Assembly: GCA_009786625.1 (NCBI GenBank)
Contig: WQRT01000124.1
Span: 2,027-8,596, forward strand
Length of the DNA: 6,570 nucleotides
Direction: 5' to 3'
Origin: Treponema sp.
GTDB lineage: Bacteria > Spirochaetota > Spirochaetia > Treponematales > Breznakiellaceae
Shown one piece after another: positions 5,385-6,570 of this stretch; the stretch's first letter is position 1, and each line of letters begins with the position of its first letter. The notes beneath the pieces are model-generated. The model had not been told where the DNA came from. It saw only the letters and a program-made list of their open reading frames with translations, and ran no database searches. Made by a program: the position numbers and the translations under genes.

Positions 5385-6570
5385 ATGAAAAAATCATTCG
5401 GTCTGTTAGGTGAAAAACTCGGGCACAGTTTCTCGCCTGAGATTCACAAGCATTTAGGCGGTTACGATTATCTGTTATACGAAATTAAGCCAGGTGATCT
5501 TGACGCGTTCATGAAAGAAAAACGCTTTGGCGGGATCAATGTGACCATTCCTTATAAACAGGCGGTTATGCCGTATTGCGCCTCCCTTTCGGACGAAGCT
5601 CGTACCATCGGCAGTGTGAACACAATCGTTAAAGATAAGGACGGATTTTTACACGGGTATAACACCGACTATTACGGATTTTGCGTAATGCTAGAGAGCG
5701 CGGATGGAGCGCAGGGCGGAATCAATCCGAAAGATAAAAAAGCTCTTGTGTTAGGTGATGGAGGATCGGCGAAAACTGTGAGAGCCGCGCTTTCCGGGCT
5801 TGGCGCGAGAGAGGTAATTACAATTTCACGCCGCGGCGAAAACCATTACGGCAATATTGACAGGCATTATGACGCGCAGATTATCGTGAATACCACGCCT
5901 GTCGGAATGTACCCCGATAATGGGAATTGCCTCATAAGTTTTGACGGATTTGAAAATTTAACCGGCGCCGCGGATTTGATCTACAATCCAATGCGGACAA
6001 AATTTTTACTTAACGCTGAGCGTAAAAAAATTCCCTGCGTGAACGGGCTTACAATGTTAGCCGCTCAGGCGGAAATGGCAAGCCGGTTGTTTTTGAATGA
6101 ACCGGAAAGAGGCGGCTCGGTATCTCTTATAGAAAAAATCGTAAGCGCTGTCATCAGTAAAACGCGGAACATCGCGCTTATCGGCATGCCCGGATGCGGG
6201 AAAAGCACCGTTGGAAAAATTCTCGCAGGGGAAATGAATCGTCCGTTAGCTGACATTGACAGCCTGATTGAAGCGGCCGCAGGGAAAAGTATCCCGCGGA
6301 TTTTTAAAGAAGACGGAGAAGATTTTTTCCGCGGGCTTGAAACGCAGGCGCTTGGCGGTGAAACCAAGAAGAGCGGCATTGTAATCGCGGCAGGCGGCGG
6401 AGTGGTTACCCGTCATGAAAATCTTGATCTTCTGCGGCAAAACAGCGTGATTTTATATTTGAAACGCGGGTTGTCCGGGCTGGTTACCGAAGGACGTCCA
6501 CTCTCCGGCAGTGTGGGAATTGAAACGCTCGCGAAACAGCGGCTGCATCTGTATGAAGCGTGGAGCGATT
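5385..6570 (+). CDS. aroE-aroK: Bifunctional shikimate dehydrogenase-shikimate kinase (AroE-AroK fusion), 3' end cut by the window
   Basis: One open frame of 395 codons runs to the window edge. Residues 1-257 (5385-6155) are AroE, which reduces 3-dehydroshikimate with NADPH: GHSFSP (13-18; Ser15, Ser17 bind shikimate), NVTIPYK (52-58, catalytic Lys58), GSVNT (76-80), NTDYYGF (93-99, catalytic Asp95), nucleotide loop GDGGSAK (124-130), SRR (148-150, phosphate of NADP), NTTPVGMYP (169-177) and NGLTMLAAQAE (220-230, Gln228). Residues 260-395 (6162-6570) are AroK, which phosphorylates shikimate with ATP: Walker A GMPGCGKST (267-275), DID (290-292), FFRGLE (Arg316), AAGGGV (335-340), lid GRPLS (370-374) and the RLHLY segment (Arg386). 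There is no stop, ribosome site or obvious restart between the domains, and the linker is only a few residues. Roughly 20-25 C-terminal residues are probably missing. AroE is slightly short (about 257 versus 270-285). No good Shine-Dalgarno precedes the ATG, eight bases after aroC, so translational coupling is likely. Confidence 0.94.
   Translation, partial: MKKSFGLLGEKLGHSFSPEIHKHLGGYDYLLYEIKPGDLDAFMKEKRFGGINVTIPYKQAVMPYCASLSDEARTIGSVNTIVKDKDGFLHGYNTDYYGFCVMLESADGAQGGINPKDKKALVLGDGGSAKTVRAALSGLGAREVITISRRGENHYGNIDRHYDAQIIVNTTPVGMYPDNGNCLISFDGFENLTGAADLIYNPMRTKFLLNAERKKIPCVNGLTMLAAQAEMASRLFLNEPERGGSVSLIEKIVSAVISKTRNIALIGMPGCGKSTVGKILAGEMNRPLADIDSLIEAAAGKSIPRIFKEDGEDFFRGLETQALGGETKKSGIVIAAGGGVVTRHENLDLLRQNSVILYLKRGLSGLVTEGRPLSGSVGIETLAKQRLHLYEAWSD

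Larger units (their letters stand above)
2992..6570 (+). other. Shikimate late-pathway operon aroA-aroC-aroE/K
   Basis: Three same-strand genes are separated by 12 and 8 bases and share codon and base character. They encode all four activities from 3-dehydroshikimate to chorismate. The only promoter-like site found is upstream of aroA, so a single transcript is inferred. The operon continues to or beyond the window edge; genes for earlier steps may follow but cannot be seen. Confidence 0.85.

Noticed and set aside
6065..6440. Two overlapping minus-strand frames under the AroE/AroK junction
   Set aside because: Both are antisense to the well-supported fusion gene and show no family features.

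Overview
The window holds the last four steps of the shikimate (chorismate) pathway on the right half, and four unrelated small to medium genes on the left half. No RNA gene, CRISPR array, insertion sequence or attachment site was seen. The organism cannot be named from this sequence. The clostridia/spirochaete-like flavour of the Aro proteins (GESGST in AroA, GQSHS in AroC, GRPLS lid in the shikimate kinase), an exported protein with a signal peptide, mixed GC content and few strong Shine-Dalgarno sites suggest an anaerobic, possibly gut-associated bacterium. A spirochaete is my tentative first guess; a clostridium or Bacteroidetes relative is not excluded.

Left part (1-2866). A small zinc-ribbon/coiled-coil protein is on the minus strand (21-266). 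It is divergent from a six-pass membrane protein that looks like the Pr6Pr family (451-1128, plus). Next comes an exported protein of the DUF3108/TapB-like kind (1188-1895, plus). It converges with a minus-strand gene (1919-2866) that looks like a PD-(D/E)xK nuclease of the PGN_0703 putative restriction endonuclease type, with no methyltransferase beside it. The membrane-protein and nuclease genes are visibly richer in A+T than the aro genes. Each of these four genes has its own recognisable promoter, several of them with TAAAAT as the -10 hexamer and with very short predicted leaders.

Right part (2867-6570). A divergent A/T-rich promoter region separates the nuclease gene from a tight operon, aroA-aroC-aroE/K, with gaps of 12 and 8 bases. 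The last gene was read by hand in frame from 5385 to the window end without a stop. It is a single polypeptide joining shikimate dehydrogenase (AroE) to shikimate kinase (AroK), cut by the window edge shortly before its expected C-terminus. Together the three genes convert 3-dehydroshikimate to chorismate: AroE then AroK (fused), then AroA (EPSP synthase), then AroC (chorismate synthase). Gene order is not reaction order. The earlier steps (DAHP synthase, aroB, aroD/aroQ) are not in the window.

The most notable points are the AroE-AroK fusion of two consecutive enzymes, the solitary nuclease gene next to housekeeping genes, and the near-leaderless promoter layout of the left-hand genes. I did not find convincing evidence for a wholly new multi-gene system.
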